64,000 nucleotides of DNA from Planctomycetota bacterium (lineage in GTDB: Bacteria; Planctomycetota; GCA-002687715): NCBI GenBank assembly GCA_009691765.1, contig SIAO01000013.1, positions 1-64,000 of the forward strand. The letters are read 5' to 3'. The notes under the pieces are model-generated. The model was not told the DNA's origin, ran no database searches, and was given only the letters and a program-made list of their open reading frames with translations. Every line of letters begins with the position of its first letter. The stretch's first letter is position 1. Shown here in pieces: positions 23,763 to 33,714 of the stretch. A program made the position numbers and the translations under genes.

Positions 23763-25837
23763 CGTGAATCCCAGTCATAGCGGTCCCACTGAATGTAGAT
23801 GGGCACAGTCACCAACAAGTGGCCGCGCGCTCGGAACAGTTTTTTCTCGCGTTGCGTTGGCACAGCGGGCTTCGCTGTTGCAACAATTTGAGCGGCTTCT
23901 TCAGGCTTCACCGGATCTGCCGCAGGCACGACGGAAACTGGTGCCTGCACAGCGCCGCCAGCAGGGTCTGCGCCGCGCTCCCTGCCGCCTTCCCGCGGCT
24001 TCACGGGTGTGACTGGCTTCGGCTCTGGCGGCCGTACCCACACATCAATGTCCGCTTCTGCGCGCACATACACGTCGCCAATGTTGTTGGAGAAATAGCG
24101 GCGCTCTTTATTCGGACCATCAATGTTAGGTGTGAACACTCCTGAGCCAGATTCGATCACACCTACCCACTTCACATCGTCGTCAAACTCCGACACCGGC
24201 ATTTCTTCGAGCGACCAACGCGCTGCAAGTGTGAACAACGGCACATCGTCTGCGGTCCAGAGTTTCTTGTCCGGCCCACGGTGCATGGCGCGTGCTTCGA
24301 AGCGCTCGAATTGCTTCGGAGTCGCAACACCACCGACTCGCGCAAAGCCGGCGCCCGGCTCAACGCGGATGTAATCGACCGTGTCGTACAGCACGAGCGC
24401 ACGCGGACCCGGATCGGTGCGGAAAGACAAACGCCGCGGACCAAGATCGGCTGTTGGCTCTGCATCCAATGTGAGCAACACACAAGTCGCACTGCGCCTC
24501 TCCACAGCCGTGATGCGCACACCGCGGCCAGCATGAAAATCTTCTGGCTTCAGATCAGCCGGAAACCCATGACCAAAGACTTCCAGGACGCGCGCCTTGC
24601 AAGGCACTTCAATAGCGCCTTGTTTGATCGCCACGAGCGCAGCCGTACCTGTGTCACGCCGCAGAACAACATCAGCGCCAATTTCTCCGAACGCGCCATG
24701 AAACACGCGCCCTTCAAGACGATTCCAGCTCTCATCGAGCAGCAACACTTCTTTCGCAGCATCCGCTTCATCGGCCCCTGCGCGTTGGCTTCTGCCACGC
24801 CATGAATATCCGGCATACAACACGCCCTTGCCCGTGCGCTCGGCCGTCGAGCCGTCCGCGTAATTCAAGGTCCAGCGACTGCTGTAACTGTCAGCACCGC
24901 TGCGTTCGAGCAACGTTTGCCCAGTGAAATCACCGCGACCCACTTCGTGACCGGCCACACTCCATGAACCCGCGAGAGGGACTTCACGGCGCTCTATTTG
25001 CCACGCCGACCACTCCGAAGTCATGAGGTCTTGCGACTTGGTGAGCGCATCAAGCACGCGATCCGCGCGATCGGGCCCGGTCTCCCCTCCACTGCGCATG
25101 CGTGCGAACAACTCCTCTCGCTCGGCATCGCCCATGGCCGCGAAATCGACATTAGAATTGGCGCGCTGCTGACTGCCACGGAACGCCTGCGAGCGCGCGA
25201 GTGGGAAAAACGCAAGATGCATGGCTTTCAGCAATTTCCATTCAGTGGCATCGCGCTGTTGGCTCATCACGCGGCCGAGCGAATGGCATCCGCCGCAGCT
25301 CTCGCGTAGTTCCTGGTCTGCGCTCGCTTCCGACCAATGCACGCGGCGTTCCGATTCGTACAGCCCGCGCGCGGCCTCCGTGCGCGTCAAACCATGTTCA
25401 TTTGCGAGATACCCGAGCATCTGGCGGGCTTCATCCTGAGTCACTTGCAAGTGATGCTGGCGCAACATGCGCTTCAACGTCATCTCCCACGCTTCCGGCG
25501 ACTTGCGCTGATACGAAATACGCGTCATGTGCCCTTCGGCGTTCTTCGCATGGCAGCCGATGCAGTGCTTTGTGACCAACTCGCTATTCACCGCGACGCC
25601 GCGGCGCACAAGATCGTTGGCTGGATCTGACGCAGTGCCAGCGCCGCCACCGCGACGACCGCCTCGGCGACCGGATTCGGCGCCTTGGGGCGCAGCCTCG
25701 GCCGCTGCGCCCGCAGGCGCGGCTGTTGGCGTGGCAACCGGTGCGGCGCCACCCACGGGATGAGGCGGAGTTTGCTGCGCTGCGGGCAGCACAGAGCATG
25801 TCAACACAAGCAGCAGGGCGACTGCACTGATCTTCAT
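23759..25837 (-). CDS. qhpA: QHNDH alpha subunit, diheme cytochrome c
   Basis: A 692-residue periplasmic protein starting at ATG 25837, with a signal peptide (about 1-20). Two c-heme sites, CIGCH (92-96) and CGGCH (181-185), lie in the N-terminal cytochrome domain, followed by beta-rich domains as in the known alpha subunit. It passes electrons from CTQ to an external cytochrome or azurin. It is clearly longer than the roughly 500-residue mature family norm. The additions are an Ala/Pro/Gly/Arg-rich segment before the hemes and a Pro/Val/Ala-rich segment near the C-terminus. Upstream 101 bp separate it from qhpF, the widest gap in the block. Confidence 0.92.
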   Translation of the reverse strand: MKISAVALLLVLTCSVLPAAQQTPPHPVGGAAPVATPTAAPAGAAAEAAPQGAESGRRGGRRGGGAGTASDPANDLVRRGVAVNSELVTKHCIGCHAKNAEGHMTRISYQRKSPEAWEMTLKRMLRQHHLQVTQDEARQMLGYLANEHGLTRTEAARGLYESERRVHWSEASADQELRESCGGCHSLGRVMSQQRDATEWKLLKAMHLAFFPLARSQAFRGSQQRANSNVDFAAMGDAEREELFARMRSGGETGPDRADRVLDALTKSQDLMTSEWSAWQIERREVPLAGSWSVAGHEVGRGDFTGQTLLERSGADSYSSRWTLNYADGSTAERTGKGVLYAGYSWRGRSQRAGADEADAAKEVLLLDESWNRLEGRVFHGAFGEIGADVVLRRDTGTAALVAIKQGAIEVPCKARVLEVFGHGFPADLKPEDFHAGRGVRITAVERRSATCVLLTLDAEPTADLGPRRLSFRTDPGPRALVLYDTVDYIRVEPGAGFARVGGVATPKQFERFEARAMHRGPDKKLWTADDVPLFTLAARWSLEEMPVSEFDDDVKWVGVIESGSGVFTPNIDGPNKERRYFSNNIGDVYVRAEADIDVWVRPPEPKPVTPVKPREGGRERGADPAGGAVQAPVSVVPAADPVKPEEAAQIVATAKPAVPTQREKKLFRARGHLLVTVPIYIQWDRYDWDSR

Positions 25838-25938
25838 CCGGGACTCCGTAGCGTGGGGCTCACAAGCGAGCGCTGATAGTACCAGCTCAAACTCTCCGGC
25901 AGCGCCACGCAAGCGTCAGTGACGTCTACAAAACCCGT

Positions 25939-27753
25939 TCAGGGGGCAGCGTCGTCGGCGAACACATCGGCGCGCGCAAATATTTCATCCGGGGTTCCAT
26001 CCGCAACCACGCACCCGCGATTGAGCACGACCACGCGATCTGCGCAACGCAGCGCCGTAGGCCGGTGCGCCACCACCACAATCACTCGGCCAGCAGCACG
26101 GCGCCGCAACTCAGCGAAAACGCGTTGCTCCGCCAAAGGGTCCAGCGCAGAAGTTGGTTCGTCCAACAACAACACAGGGCTATTGCCAATGAAAGCCCGC
26201 GCGAGAGCGAGCTTTTGCCACTCCCCTAGCGACAAATCACCACCACCAAAACGCGCACCAGGCACGGTCTCACGGCCAGCCGGCAAACGCCGCACCAGCG
26301 CCGTGGCATCGGCAGCATTCAAGGCGTTGTCCACATCAGCCACACTCGCACTCCCCCCACTACCGAGCGCCACTCCATCATGCACGCTCAATTCGTAGCG
26401 GCCGAAATCTTGGAACAACATGCCAAGATGCTCACGCCAAGCTGCTGGATCGAAGCTGCGCAGATCGACACCATCGGCCAACACCGCGCCTGACGATGGG
26501 TCGTCGAAGCGTGCGAGCAAACGCAACAGTGTGCTCTTGCCTGCGCCGTTCGGCCCAGCAATGGCTGTAATTTCTCCGCAGCGCAGTTCGAGACTTACGC
26601 CACGGAGCGCTTCGCGTTGCACGCGCGCATGGCGAAAGTGGACCGCACATAAAGCCAGCGACCGAGAGAGCCGCTCTGGCACGCGCTGCGGATGCGCTGG
26701 CGCCGCCACGCTGGGGCGTAATGCGAAAAGCGCATCGAGCCGGTGCAACCACAAGGTGTGATCGAGCAATGCGGTAACGCCGCCCACCGCGGAGTTCATG
26801 GCCATGAACAAACGCTGCAGCGCTTGCGCTTGCACCGCGAGCAGTGGCAGAGTCAACACACCCGCGAGTGCCTCAGACAGCAACCACGCAAGCGCTGCAC
26901 CCATGGCCAACATCGCGCCACCTTGCAGCGCAAGTTCACGCCACGCTTGGCGTCGCGACAAGCGCAGCCGGGCGTGCGCCATGCGTTCACGCAGCGTGCG
27001 CCAGCGCATTTGCAGCGCAGCACCCATGCCGTGCGCCCGCACTTCCTTGGCATGAGCTGGCCCTGTCATCAAGGCGCTCAAGTAGCGCGCAAGGCGCTCC
27101 TCGGGAGTGCGCTCCTCGTGCCAGGAAACCAATTCTCTCGCAGCACGCGCGCGCAACCACACAGCTATTGCTGCAATGGCTGCAGCAGCCAACAAAAACC
27201 ACGGTGAGATCACCGCCATCAACGCCGCTGTGAGGGTAAAAGTTAGTGCCGCTTGCAAGATGCTCAACACCGACTCGAATGCGCGCACCGGCCGCTCCGC
27301 CGCATCGAATTGCGCGCGGTGAAACAGATCGTGGAACTGCGGGTCTTCCCACAATGCGAGATCTGCAGCGATTGCTTGGTTCTGAATGCGCAATTCCACT
27401 TCGATCGTCACACGCTGGCGCAGAGCCTCGCCGATAATCTGACGCACCGCGCGCAAGGCCTGATCGAGCAGCAACACCGCCAACAAAACTGCGCCAATAC
27501 CCCAGACAGCTTCGCGGGCCGTCATTCCCTCGGGAACGCACCAATCGGGCGCAGCGGCGCCGCCCATGGCTTCCATCGCGCAACCGATAGCAGCGGCGCT
27601 ACACGCAACGAAAGCGAGAGGCGTCACGCCTTGCGTGAGGCGCAGCACAAGAAGCGCAACGGCGTGACGCGGCGCGCAGCGCCACACCAAACGCAGCGCG
27701 CCCGTCAATAGGCTCAGCCGCTCCGGTTTTTGTACAAGTGTGGCGCCGTCCAT
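25939..27753 (-). CDS. qhpF: QhpF-like ABC exporter (fused TMD-NBD)
   Basis: A 604-residue half-transporter. About six helices occupy residues 1-330 and the ATPase domain follows, with Walker A GPNGAGKST, signature LSLGEWQKLALARA, Walker B VLLLDEPTSALD and H-loop VVVAHRPTA. I start at ATG 27753 (MDGATLV), as the longer frame runs inside fbp. In QHNDH systems QhpF is the exporter thought to carry the crosslinked gamma peptide across the inner membrane. No N-terminal C39 peptidase is present, which fits a separate protease (qhpE). It begins 10 bp after the fbp stop. Confidence 0.87.
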   Translation of the reverse strand: MDGATLVQKPERLSLLTGALRLVWRCAPRHAVALLVLRLTQGVTPLAFVACSAAAIGCAMEAMGGAAAPDWCVPEGMTAREAVWGIGAVLLAVLLLDQALRAVRQIIGEALRQRVTIEVELRIQNQAIAADLALWEDPQFHDLFHRAQFDAAERPVRAFESVLSILQAALTFTLTAALMAVISPWFLLAAAAIAAIAVWLRARAARELVSWHEERTPEERLARYLSALMTGPAHAKEVRAHGMGAALQMRWRTLRERMAHARLRLSRRQAWRELALQGGAMLAMGAALAWLLSEALAGVLTLPLLAVQAQALQRLFMAMNSAVGGVTALLDHTLWLHRLDALFALRPSVAAPAHPQRVPERLSRSLALCAVHFRHARVQREALRGVSLELRCGEITAIAGPNGAGKSTLLRLLARFDDPSSGAVLADGVDLRSFDPAAWREHLGMLFQDFGRYELSVHDGVALGSGGSASVADVDNALNAADATALVRRLPAGRETVPGARFGGGDLSLGEWQKLALARAFIGNSPVLLLDEPTSALDPLAEQRVFAELRRRAAGRVIVVVAHRPTALRCADRVVVLNRGCVVADGTPDEIFARADVFADDAAP

Positions 27754-27763
27754 GCGCAGCAGC

Positions 27764-28801
27764 TCAAGCCTTGCGTACTTGCTCGGCGCGACGCGCAGCA
27801 ATGAAAGCTTCGGCCTCGTCAACATCCAACTTTGAGCCGATGACCAGAGGCACGCGCTGATGCAATGCGGTAGGCACGATGTCCAGAATGCGGTTTCCGA
27901 AGCCATCCACGGCACGGCCACCGGCCTGCTCGCAGATCATCGACAGCGGCGACACTTCGTAGAGCAAACGCAATTTGCCTTCAGGGCGTTTCACATTACC
28001 GGGATACATAAAGATGCCGCCATACAGCAGATTGCGATGGAAATCGCCCACCAGCGAACCGATGTAGCGCGTGCTGCGCGGGCGATGCGTGGCGGCGTCA
28101 GGTTGCTTCAACCACGCCACATATTGTTGGAATGCCGGCTCCCAATCACACGAGGATTGTTCGTTGCAACTGTAGATCTTGCCCTGCTGCGGCGAGCGAA
28201 TGTCTGGGTGCGACAGCAAGAACTCACCGATGGATGGATCCAGAGTGAAGCCATGCACGCCGTGGCCCGTGGTGTAAACCAGAATCGTGCTGGGCCCGTA
28301 AAGCACGTAGCCCGCAGCGACTTGGCGAGACCCTGCTTGCAAACAATCCTCAAGCGTGCCATCCGCGCCATCTGTGATCTTGCGATGGATGGAGAAAATC
28401 GTGCCGATGCTCGCGTTCGAATCGATGTTGCTGGAACCATCGAGCGGGTCGAAGAGCAACACATACTTGCCCTTCGGAAAGCGTTGCGGGATGGGGATGA
28501 TCTCTTTGCTCTCTTCTGAACCCATCACGCACAGCCGCCCAGTGTGATCCATCACGCGAAAGATGGCCCTGTCCGCGTACTCGTCCAACTTCTTCACGCT
28601 GTCGCCGGTCGCATTGATGTCGCCCGTCTCGCCAAGAATGTCCACGAGACCGGCGCGGTTCACTTCGCGCGCGATGATCTTGGCGGCCAACGCGACGTCA
28701 TAAAGCAGATTTGTCAGTTCGCCGGAAGCACCGGGGGCTGAGGACTGTTCGTCCAGGATGAAGCGTTCAATCGTGACAAGGCGTGATGAATGTGTGGGCA
28801 T
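27764..28801 (-). CDS. fbp: Fructose-1,6-bisphosphatase class I
   Basis: A 345-residue class I enzyme of gluconeogenesis, hydrolysing fructose 1,6-bisphosphate to fructose 6-phosphate. Metal-binding motif [13 protein letters not shown] is intact, with GDVNATGD-like [13 protein letters not shown] before it and [18 protein letters not shown] near the substrate site. The start ATG 28801 (MPTHSS) gives the family's usual length. Longer frames lack similarity. It is upstream of qhpF by 10 bp on the same strand, so it may lead the qhp transcript, although that would be an unusual pairing. Confidence 0.96.
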   Translation of the reverse strand: MPTHSSRLVTIERFILDEQSSAPGASGELTNLLYDVALAAKIIAREVNRAGLVDILGETGDINATGDSVKKLDEYADRAIFRVMDHTGRLCVMGSEESKEIIPIPQRFPKGKYVLLFDPLDGSSNIDSNASIGTIFSIHRKITDGADGTLEDCLQAGSRQVAAGYVLYGPSTILVYTTGHGVHGFTLDPSIGEFLLSHPDIRSPQQGKIYSCNEQSSCDWEPAFQQYVAWLKQPDAATHRPRSTRYIGSLVGDFHRNLLYGGIFMYPGNVKRPEGKLRLLYEVSPLSMICEQAGGRAVDGFGNRILDIVPTALHQRVPLVIGSKLDVDEAEAFIAARRAEQVRKA

Positions 28802-28910
28802 GGGGTGTGGCCCGCGCAGCGGGGACTGAAAGCATATCCGCAGGCAAAGTGCGCCGCGGCCGGTCCCACGCTTGACTGCCCTCGCAGCAAGGCGGAAACT
28901 CGCAGCGCCC

Positions 28911-29912
28911 ATGAGTGCTCCCATCGATCCCACCCGCATTCAGCATGCCGCCGCCTTGGTGCGCGAAAAACTCCACGAACGCATCGTGGGGCTGGACGGG
29001 CCCATCGAGCTGCTGCTCCTCAGTGTGTTTAGCGGTTCGCACGCGCTCCTCGAGGGAGTGCCGGGCCTCGCGAAGACTCTGTTGGTCCGCACGCTGGCCG
29101 AATTGCTTGACCTCAACTTCGCGCGCATTCAGTTCACCCCAGACCTGATGCCCGGCGACATCACTGGCGCAGAAGTCATCGCAGAAGATGCCCAAAGCGG
29201 CGAGCGCAATTTCCGCTTCTTGCGTGGGCCTGTGTTTACGAATCTGCTGCTCGCAGACGAGATCAACCGCACACCTCCGAAAACTCAGGCGGCGCTGATG
29301 GAGGCCATGGAAGAGTTGCAGGTGACGGTGCGCGGTGAGCGCATGGCCATCGAAGCTCCCTTCTGCGTGCTCGCCACTCAAAACCCGATCGAGCAAGAAG
29401 GCACCTATCCCCTGCCGGCAGCGCAACTCGATCGTTTCCTATTCCACATTCGTTTGGACTATCCCGCGCAGGCAGAAGAAAAGCGCATGCTGCGCATGAC
29501 CACTGCTGGTTCTACGACGGCGCTCGAGCCCGTGTTGCGCAAAGATGAAATCCACGCAGCGATCGCAGCCATCCGCGGAGCGCGCATCAGTTCTGAAGTT
29601 GCGCGCACAGCGGCGGACTTGGTGCGTCACTCACGCCCCAACGACGAACACGCTCCAGAGCAAGTGAAGCGCTATGTGCAATTCGGCGCTGGTCCGCGCG
29701 CGGCGCAGGCATTGGTGCTCGCTGCCAACGCTCGTGCCTTTCTGCAGGGGCGCAGTGCTGCAACTCCAGCAGATGTCCTTGCTTTGGCTAACCACGCTTT
29801 GCGCCACCGCATCATCATGCGTTTCGCAGCCGTCGCCGAACAAGTCAGTGCTGACGATGTCATCGCCACACTGGTTGCTGCGAATTCCGGCGCTCGAGTC
29901 AGCGCGCGCTAA
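28911..29912 (+). CDS. MoxR-family AAA+ ATPase
   Basis: A 333-residue AAA+ protein. Walker A-like [17 protein letters not shown], Walker [23 protein letters not shown] and sensor 1 region [25 protein letters not shown] are all classic MoxR. The C-terminal lid domain ends near [11 protein letters not shown]. MoxR proteins act as chaperones or assembly factors, normally with DUF58 and VWA-domain genes. None of these is present. Its stop overlaps the MATE gene start by one base. ATG 28911 was chosen, and TTG 28872 would add 13 residues. Confidence 0.93.
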   Translation: MSAPIDPTRIQHAAALVREKLHERIVGLDGPIELLLLSVFSGSHALLEGVPGLAKTLLVRTLAELLDLNFARIQFTPDLMPGDITGAEVIAEDAQSGERNFRFLRGPVFTNLLLADEINRTPPKTQAALMEAMEELQVTVRGERMAIEAPFCVLATQNPIEQEGTYPLPAAQLDRFLFHIRLDYPAQAEEKRMLRMTTAGSTTALEPVLRKDEIHAAIAAIRGARISSEVARTAADLVRHSRPNDEHAPEQVKRYVQFGAGPRAAQALVLAANARAFLQGRSAATPADVLALANHALRHRIIMRFAAVAEQVSADDVIATLVAANSGARVSAR

Positions 29913-31273
29913 TGAGTGCGGGCAAGCGCTCGGCGATGCGCGAAGTCAGCGCGCTCGCGTGGCCCATCGTTGCCGGCAATGTCGCGCACAATTTGGTGAG
30001 CCTCGTAGACACGTGGATGGTGGGACGCTTGCCTGGAGCGCAAGCACTCACTTCGGTCGCAGCTCTCGGTGCGGCCAGCTCGGTGTTCCTTGTCGTGTTT
30101 CTCGTGTTCAGCGCGGTCACTACGGGCGTGCAAGTGCTGACGGCGAGGCGTTGCGGTGAAGGGCGCCCGCAAGAAGCCGGGAGCATCCTCAGCAGCGCGC
30201 TGTTTCTCGGATTTCTGCTCGGCATCCCCGCCACCCTTGTGGGCACGTGGCTGCCGGACCTCGTTATTCCGATGTTTGTCGAAGATGCCGAGACGCGCGC
30301 GCTGGCCATTAGTTTTCTCGACTGGCGCCTCGGCGGTGGACTTTGGGCCATGCTGTTGCTGTTCGTATTGAAGGGATTTCTCTGGGGCACAGGCAAGGTG
30401 GGGCTCGATCTCGCAGCAGGCGTCGTTCTGAATGTGCTGAACCTGTTCCTCAATTGGGTGCTCATTTTCGGCAACCTCGGAGCGCCGGCTCTCGGCGTGC
30501 GCGGTGCAGGCATGGCTTCGGCTCTCGCTGCGATGCTGACATTGTTTTGGCTTTTGGCGATGCTGTGGCAACGGCGCTGGCGCGAACCCTATGCATTGTT
30601 CCGTCGTGATGGCATCACGCGCGACGCCATGATGCGCGTCACACAACTTTCGTGGCCACGCGCACTGCAAGGCTTGGCTTTCAGTCACTCCGCCGTGTTC
30701 TTCGCCATCATCGGCGCCAACACAGGCAAGCTCGGACTCGCCGCGAGCAACGTGGTGTGGCGCGTCGCAGGCATGACAGTGGTCATCTCTATGAGCATTG
30801 GTTCTGCTGCGGCCACGCTGGTAGGGCAAAACCTCGGGCGAGGCGATCCGGAAGCCGCGGCACGCTGTGCCCGCGCCGCCGGCTTGCTCGCTCTTGGCGT
30901 CACCGGTTTTTTCGCGCTGCCCGCGGTCTTCGCTAGTGATTGGATGGCCACTCGCTTCCTCGATGATCCTGTTGCTGCGCAACTCGCAGGCCCGTGCTTG
31001 GCGCTCACAATGTTATTTCAGCTTCCCGATGCCCTCGGCATTGTCTATGCGCGCGCACTCACCGGCGCTGGCGATGTGCGCTTCGTCGCCGCGATGGAAA
31101 TCGTGTGCGCTTGGCTGCTCTGCTTGCCGGCAACATGGCTTTGCGTGCGCCTCTGGGGCCCCGACGACACACTCTTCGGCGCTTGGATCGGCTGGGCTGT
31201 GTACTGCAGTGCGTGGATGCTTGCGATGCTCTTGCGCTGGCGTCACGGCGCGTGGCGCTCTATTCGCGTTTGA
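29912..31273 (+). CDS. MATE-family multidrug/cation exporter
   Basis: A 453-residue, 12-helix membrane protein in two halves: LAWPIVAGNVAHNLVSLVDTWMVG opens the first and LSWPRALQGLAFSHSAVFF the second. The VDTWMVGRLPG element and the Gly/Ala-rich helices fit Na+- or H+-coupled MATE transporters. The start codon overlaps the moxR stop (TAATG), so the two are translationally coupled. Substrate cannot be inferred. Confidence 0.92.
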   Translation: MSAGKRSAMREVSALAWPIVAGNVAHNLVSLVDTWMVGRLPGAQALTSVAALGAASSVFLVVFLVFSAVTTGVQVLTARRCGEGRPQEAGSILSSALFLGFLLGIPATLVGTWLPDLVIPMFVEDAETRALAISFLDWRLGGGLWAMLLLFVLKGFLWGTGKVGLDLAAGVVLNVLNLFLNWVLIFGNLGAPALGVRGAGMASALAAMLTLFWLLAMLWQRRWREPYALFRRDGITRDAMMRVTQLSWPRALQGLAFSHSAVFFAIIGANTGKLGLAASNVVWRVAGMTVVISMSIGSAAATLVGQNLGRGDPEAAARCARAAGLLALGVTGFFALPAVFASDWMATRFLDDPVAAQLAGPCLALTMLFQLPDALGIVYARALTGAGDVRFVAAMEIVCAWLLCLPATWLCVRLWGPDDTLFGAWIGWAVYCSAWMLAMLLRWRHGAWRSIRV

Positions 31274-31323
31274 TCAAGGTTCTTCAACTGGTCGCGCCAA
31301 CGCAGCGCGGATAACCTCGGACC

Positions 31324-31770
31324 ATGCGCCAACCACTGCCCCAACTGAACGCCATGCTCATCTGCGATTCGGCTTTTCAACAAGCACCAAGCGGCAAGTG
31401 GTGCGTCATCGGTTCTTACACCGCAGTCATCGTGCGCGAGTTCCCCACCACGCATGCGCCCTTCAATGTGTTCTTGGCGCTCTCCGATTTCACAGGCAAT
31501 GTGGTGATGCGCCTCTTGGTGCGCGATCCTGAAGGCGAACAGATCAGCGAAGTGCGCGGACAGTTTCCGAAGATTCCCATCACGGGAGTGGAAATCTGCA
31601 TGCCCTTTCCGCCGCTCACATTTACGCGCCCCGGCACACATTCACTCGAGCTCTATCACGCAGACACCATGCTGCACATGCGCACTTTTCAGGTGTTACA
31701 CGCGTCCAGCCTGCCGCAACAGCCTAGCCAAGCGCAGGCGCAGGGTCCTACGAATGAACCGAGTGAATAA
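31324..31770 (+). CDS. DUF6941-like protein
   Basis: A 148-residue cytosolic protein. The pattern AMLICDSAFQQAPSGKWCVIG, then VREFPTTHAPFNVFLALSD, followed by VMRLLVRDPEGE, resembles the beta-sandwich family DUF6941, whose role is unknown. The C-terminal 25 residues are Gln/Pro/Ser-rich and probably disordered. It stands alone between the MATE gene and a secreted protein on the same strand, with 50 bp and 66 bp gaps. Family naming is from pattern memory and is tentative. Confidence 0.65.
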   Translation: MRQPLPQLNAMLICDSAFQQAPSGKWCVIGSYTAVIVREFPTTHAPFNVFLALSDFTGNVVMRLLVRDPEGEQISEVRGQFPKIPITGVEICMPFPPLTFTRPGTHSLELYHADTMLHMRTFQVLHASSLPQQPSQAQAQGPTNEPSE

Positions 31771-31836
31771 AGCGCTCTCTCCAGATTGTCGATGAGTTCG
31801 CTGGCAATTCTGTCCTCCGCCTCTGGTCAACGCAGC

Positions 31837-33699
31837 ATGAGTCAAAATAATCGACGGGTGTCGTTTTCCATTCTGTTTCTGATGATGCTCGCGCCACTCG
31901 CAGCACAGTCAGTCCGCCCGGTTTACCCCGGTGCCGGCAGCGCAGCACACAAATGGATTGACATCGTTGCAGGCAACGACGCCAATGCCGGAACTGCAGC
32001 AGCTCCGTGGCGCACTCTCGACAAAATGGAAAGCGTCACACTGCTGCCGGGCACCATCGTGCATGTAAAAACTGGCACTTACATGCTGAATGGGAATCTC
32101 GTGCTGAACGGCAAGAACGGAACGGTCGCGGCTTGGATCGGGATCGAAGCTGAAGGCACCGTGTTGGTGCGCAACACCGCTTTGCAAAATGTGGTTGAGC
32201 TCAGCGCGTGCAGCTACTTGTACCTGCGCGGTTTCGACATCAGCCACGAGAACGGCAGCGGCGCCTATGGCACATGGGCTGCGGTGGACGCCATCAAGTT
32301 CACCGGCAACTGCAATGATGTCAGCATCGATTCGTGTGTGCTGCACGACGTTGGAAATTGCGGTGTCTCGTCCCAAGCAAATCTCGTGCAGCGTATCACT
32401 GTGTATGGTTGCGAGATCCGTCACTGCTATTGCGGCATTTACTGGGGCTACTACGAAAGCACGGCCAAGCGCTATGCCCATGACGGACGCATCGCTTCGA
32501 ACTACATCCACGATTGCCCGCCAGTGGATTTGGACGGCACCGGTTATGGCCTGCAAATCAAGGGTGGAAGTTACGGCAATGTGATCGAAGACAATGTGCT
32601 CGTCAATGTCGGCGGCAACACCCGCGCTGGCATCTGTGTCTATCACGCCTCGACCAGCACTGCCGTTTCGACGCAGCCGAATATCATTCGCCGCAATCTT
32701 GTGCGCAACGCGCGCAACGAAGGCATTTATGCCAGCGAGGGTGCGTTGATCGAGAACAATGTCCTCTCGGATTCGCAGAACTGCGGCATCCGCGTGACAC
32801 GCCGCGACACAGTTTCGTGGGGCGCTTTCTATGGCCGCCTGACGATTCGCAACAACACCATTCAGCGCGTCATGAGTGCTACCGGTGTGGGCCTCAGCGT
32901 TCAGACCAACACCTTCAGCGCACCGTTCATCGTGGCCAACAATTTCTCCTGCGTGAATGGCGCCGCGACACAAAAGGCGTTCGAAGGGCCCATCGGCTTC
33001 AGCGGAACGGCCAGCAAGAACTACTGCTATGGAACCGTCACAGGCACCAACCTCGGCAGCATGGCTGCTAACGCCACCAATTTCTGGTCGCACACTTTTG
33101 GCAATGCAGGCTATGTGTATCCCAAGACCACCAGTGTGTTCTTGAACCAAGCTGATTTAGGCAATCTCGCGGCCGACGACTTCAACGGCATGGCTCGCAG
33201 CGGTGCCTCAGAACCCGGCGCGTATCACTTCACGCTTATCACCAATCCAGGCTGGACTCCTACCGCCAATTTCAAAAACTGGGGCTCTCTCAGTTTCACT
33301 CTCAGCGTCTCTGGCGCGATTCAGCCAACCGGCGGCGTGGTGCTTGTGTCTGCCAATCTGAGCAACGCGGGGCGTCCGCAAAATGCCAATGTGGTTCTCG
33401 GCATAGTGCTGCCCGACGCACAGAGTGCTTTCCAATTCGCCGATCCGTACTTCCTCAGTATGAACGCCACGCTCGATCAGGCCTGCATGACTTGGAGTGT
33501 GTGCGCGCCGAACTTGAGCTTGAGCACTCCCTTCAGCCTCAATCTCACCAATGTGATCGGCTGGCAGTGGCTGCCCTTGCATCCCCACGGCAATTACACG
33601 ATAAAAGCGCTGCTTGTGGCGCCCGGTTCGCTCGCCGACAACAGCCTCGACGAGCACGATGTGCTCGCCTCCTCCTCCGCCATCGTCACGCACCTTTAG
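31837..33699 (+). CDS. Secreted right-handed beta-helix protein
   Basis: A 620-residue exported protein starting at ATG 31837. The signal peptide is FSILFLMMLAPLAAQS. The YPGAGSAAHKWIDIVAGNDANAGTAAAPW-type opening (DIVAGNDANAGTAAAPWRTL) is typical of parallel beta-helix/DUF1565 proteins. It is followed by Asn/Gly/Cys-rich coils (NVIEDNVLVN, RRNLVRNARNEGIYAS, LIENNVLSDSQNCGIRV). The C-terminal 150 residues form a separate beta-domain. Such folds bind or cleave polysaccharides, but no catalytic signature was identifiable. ATG 31792 upstream is an alternative start without a clear RBS. Confidence 0.85.
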   Translation: MSQNNRRVSFSILFLMMLAPLAAQSVRPVYPGAGSAAHKWIDIVAGNDANAGTAAAPWRTLDKMESVTLLPGTIVHVKTGTYMLNGNLVLNGKNGTVAAWIGIEAEGTVLVRNTALQNVVELSACSYLYLRGFDISHENGSGAYGTWAAVDAIKFTGNCNDVSIDSCVLHDVGNCGVSSQANLVQRITVYGCEIRHCYCGIYWGYYESTAKRYAHDGRIASNYIHDCPPVDLDGTGYGLQIKGGSYGNVIEDNVLVNVGGNTRAGICVYHASTSTAVSTQPNIIRRNLVRNARNEGIYASEGALIENNVLSDSQNCGIRVTRRDTVSWGAFYGRLTIRNNTIQRVMSATGVGLSVQTNTFSAPFIVANNFSCVNGAATQKAFEGPIGFSGTASKNYCYGTVTGTNLGSMAANATNFWSHTFGNAGYVYPKTTSVFLNQADLGNLAADDFNGMARSGASEPGAYHFTLITNPGWTPTANFKNWGSLSFTLSVSGAIQPTGGVVLVSANLSNAGRPQNANVVLGIVLPDAQSAFQFADPYFLSMNATLDQACMTWSVCAPNLSLSTPFSLNLTNVIGWQWLPLHPHGNYTIKALLVAPGSLADNSLDEHDVLASSSAIVTHL

Positions 33700-33714
33700 C
33701 GCAGCACTGCGAGG

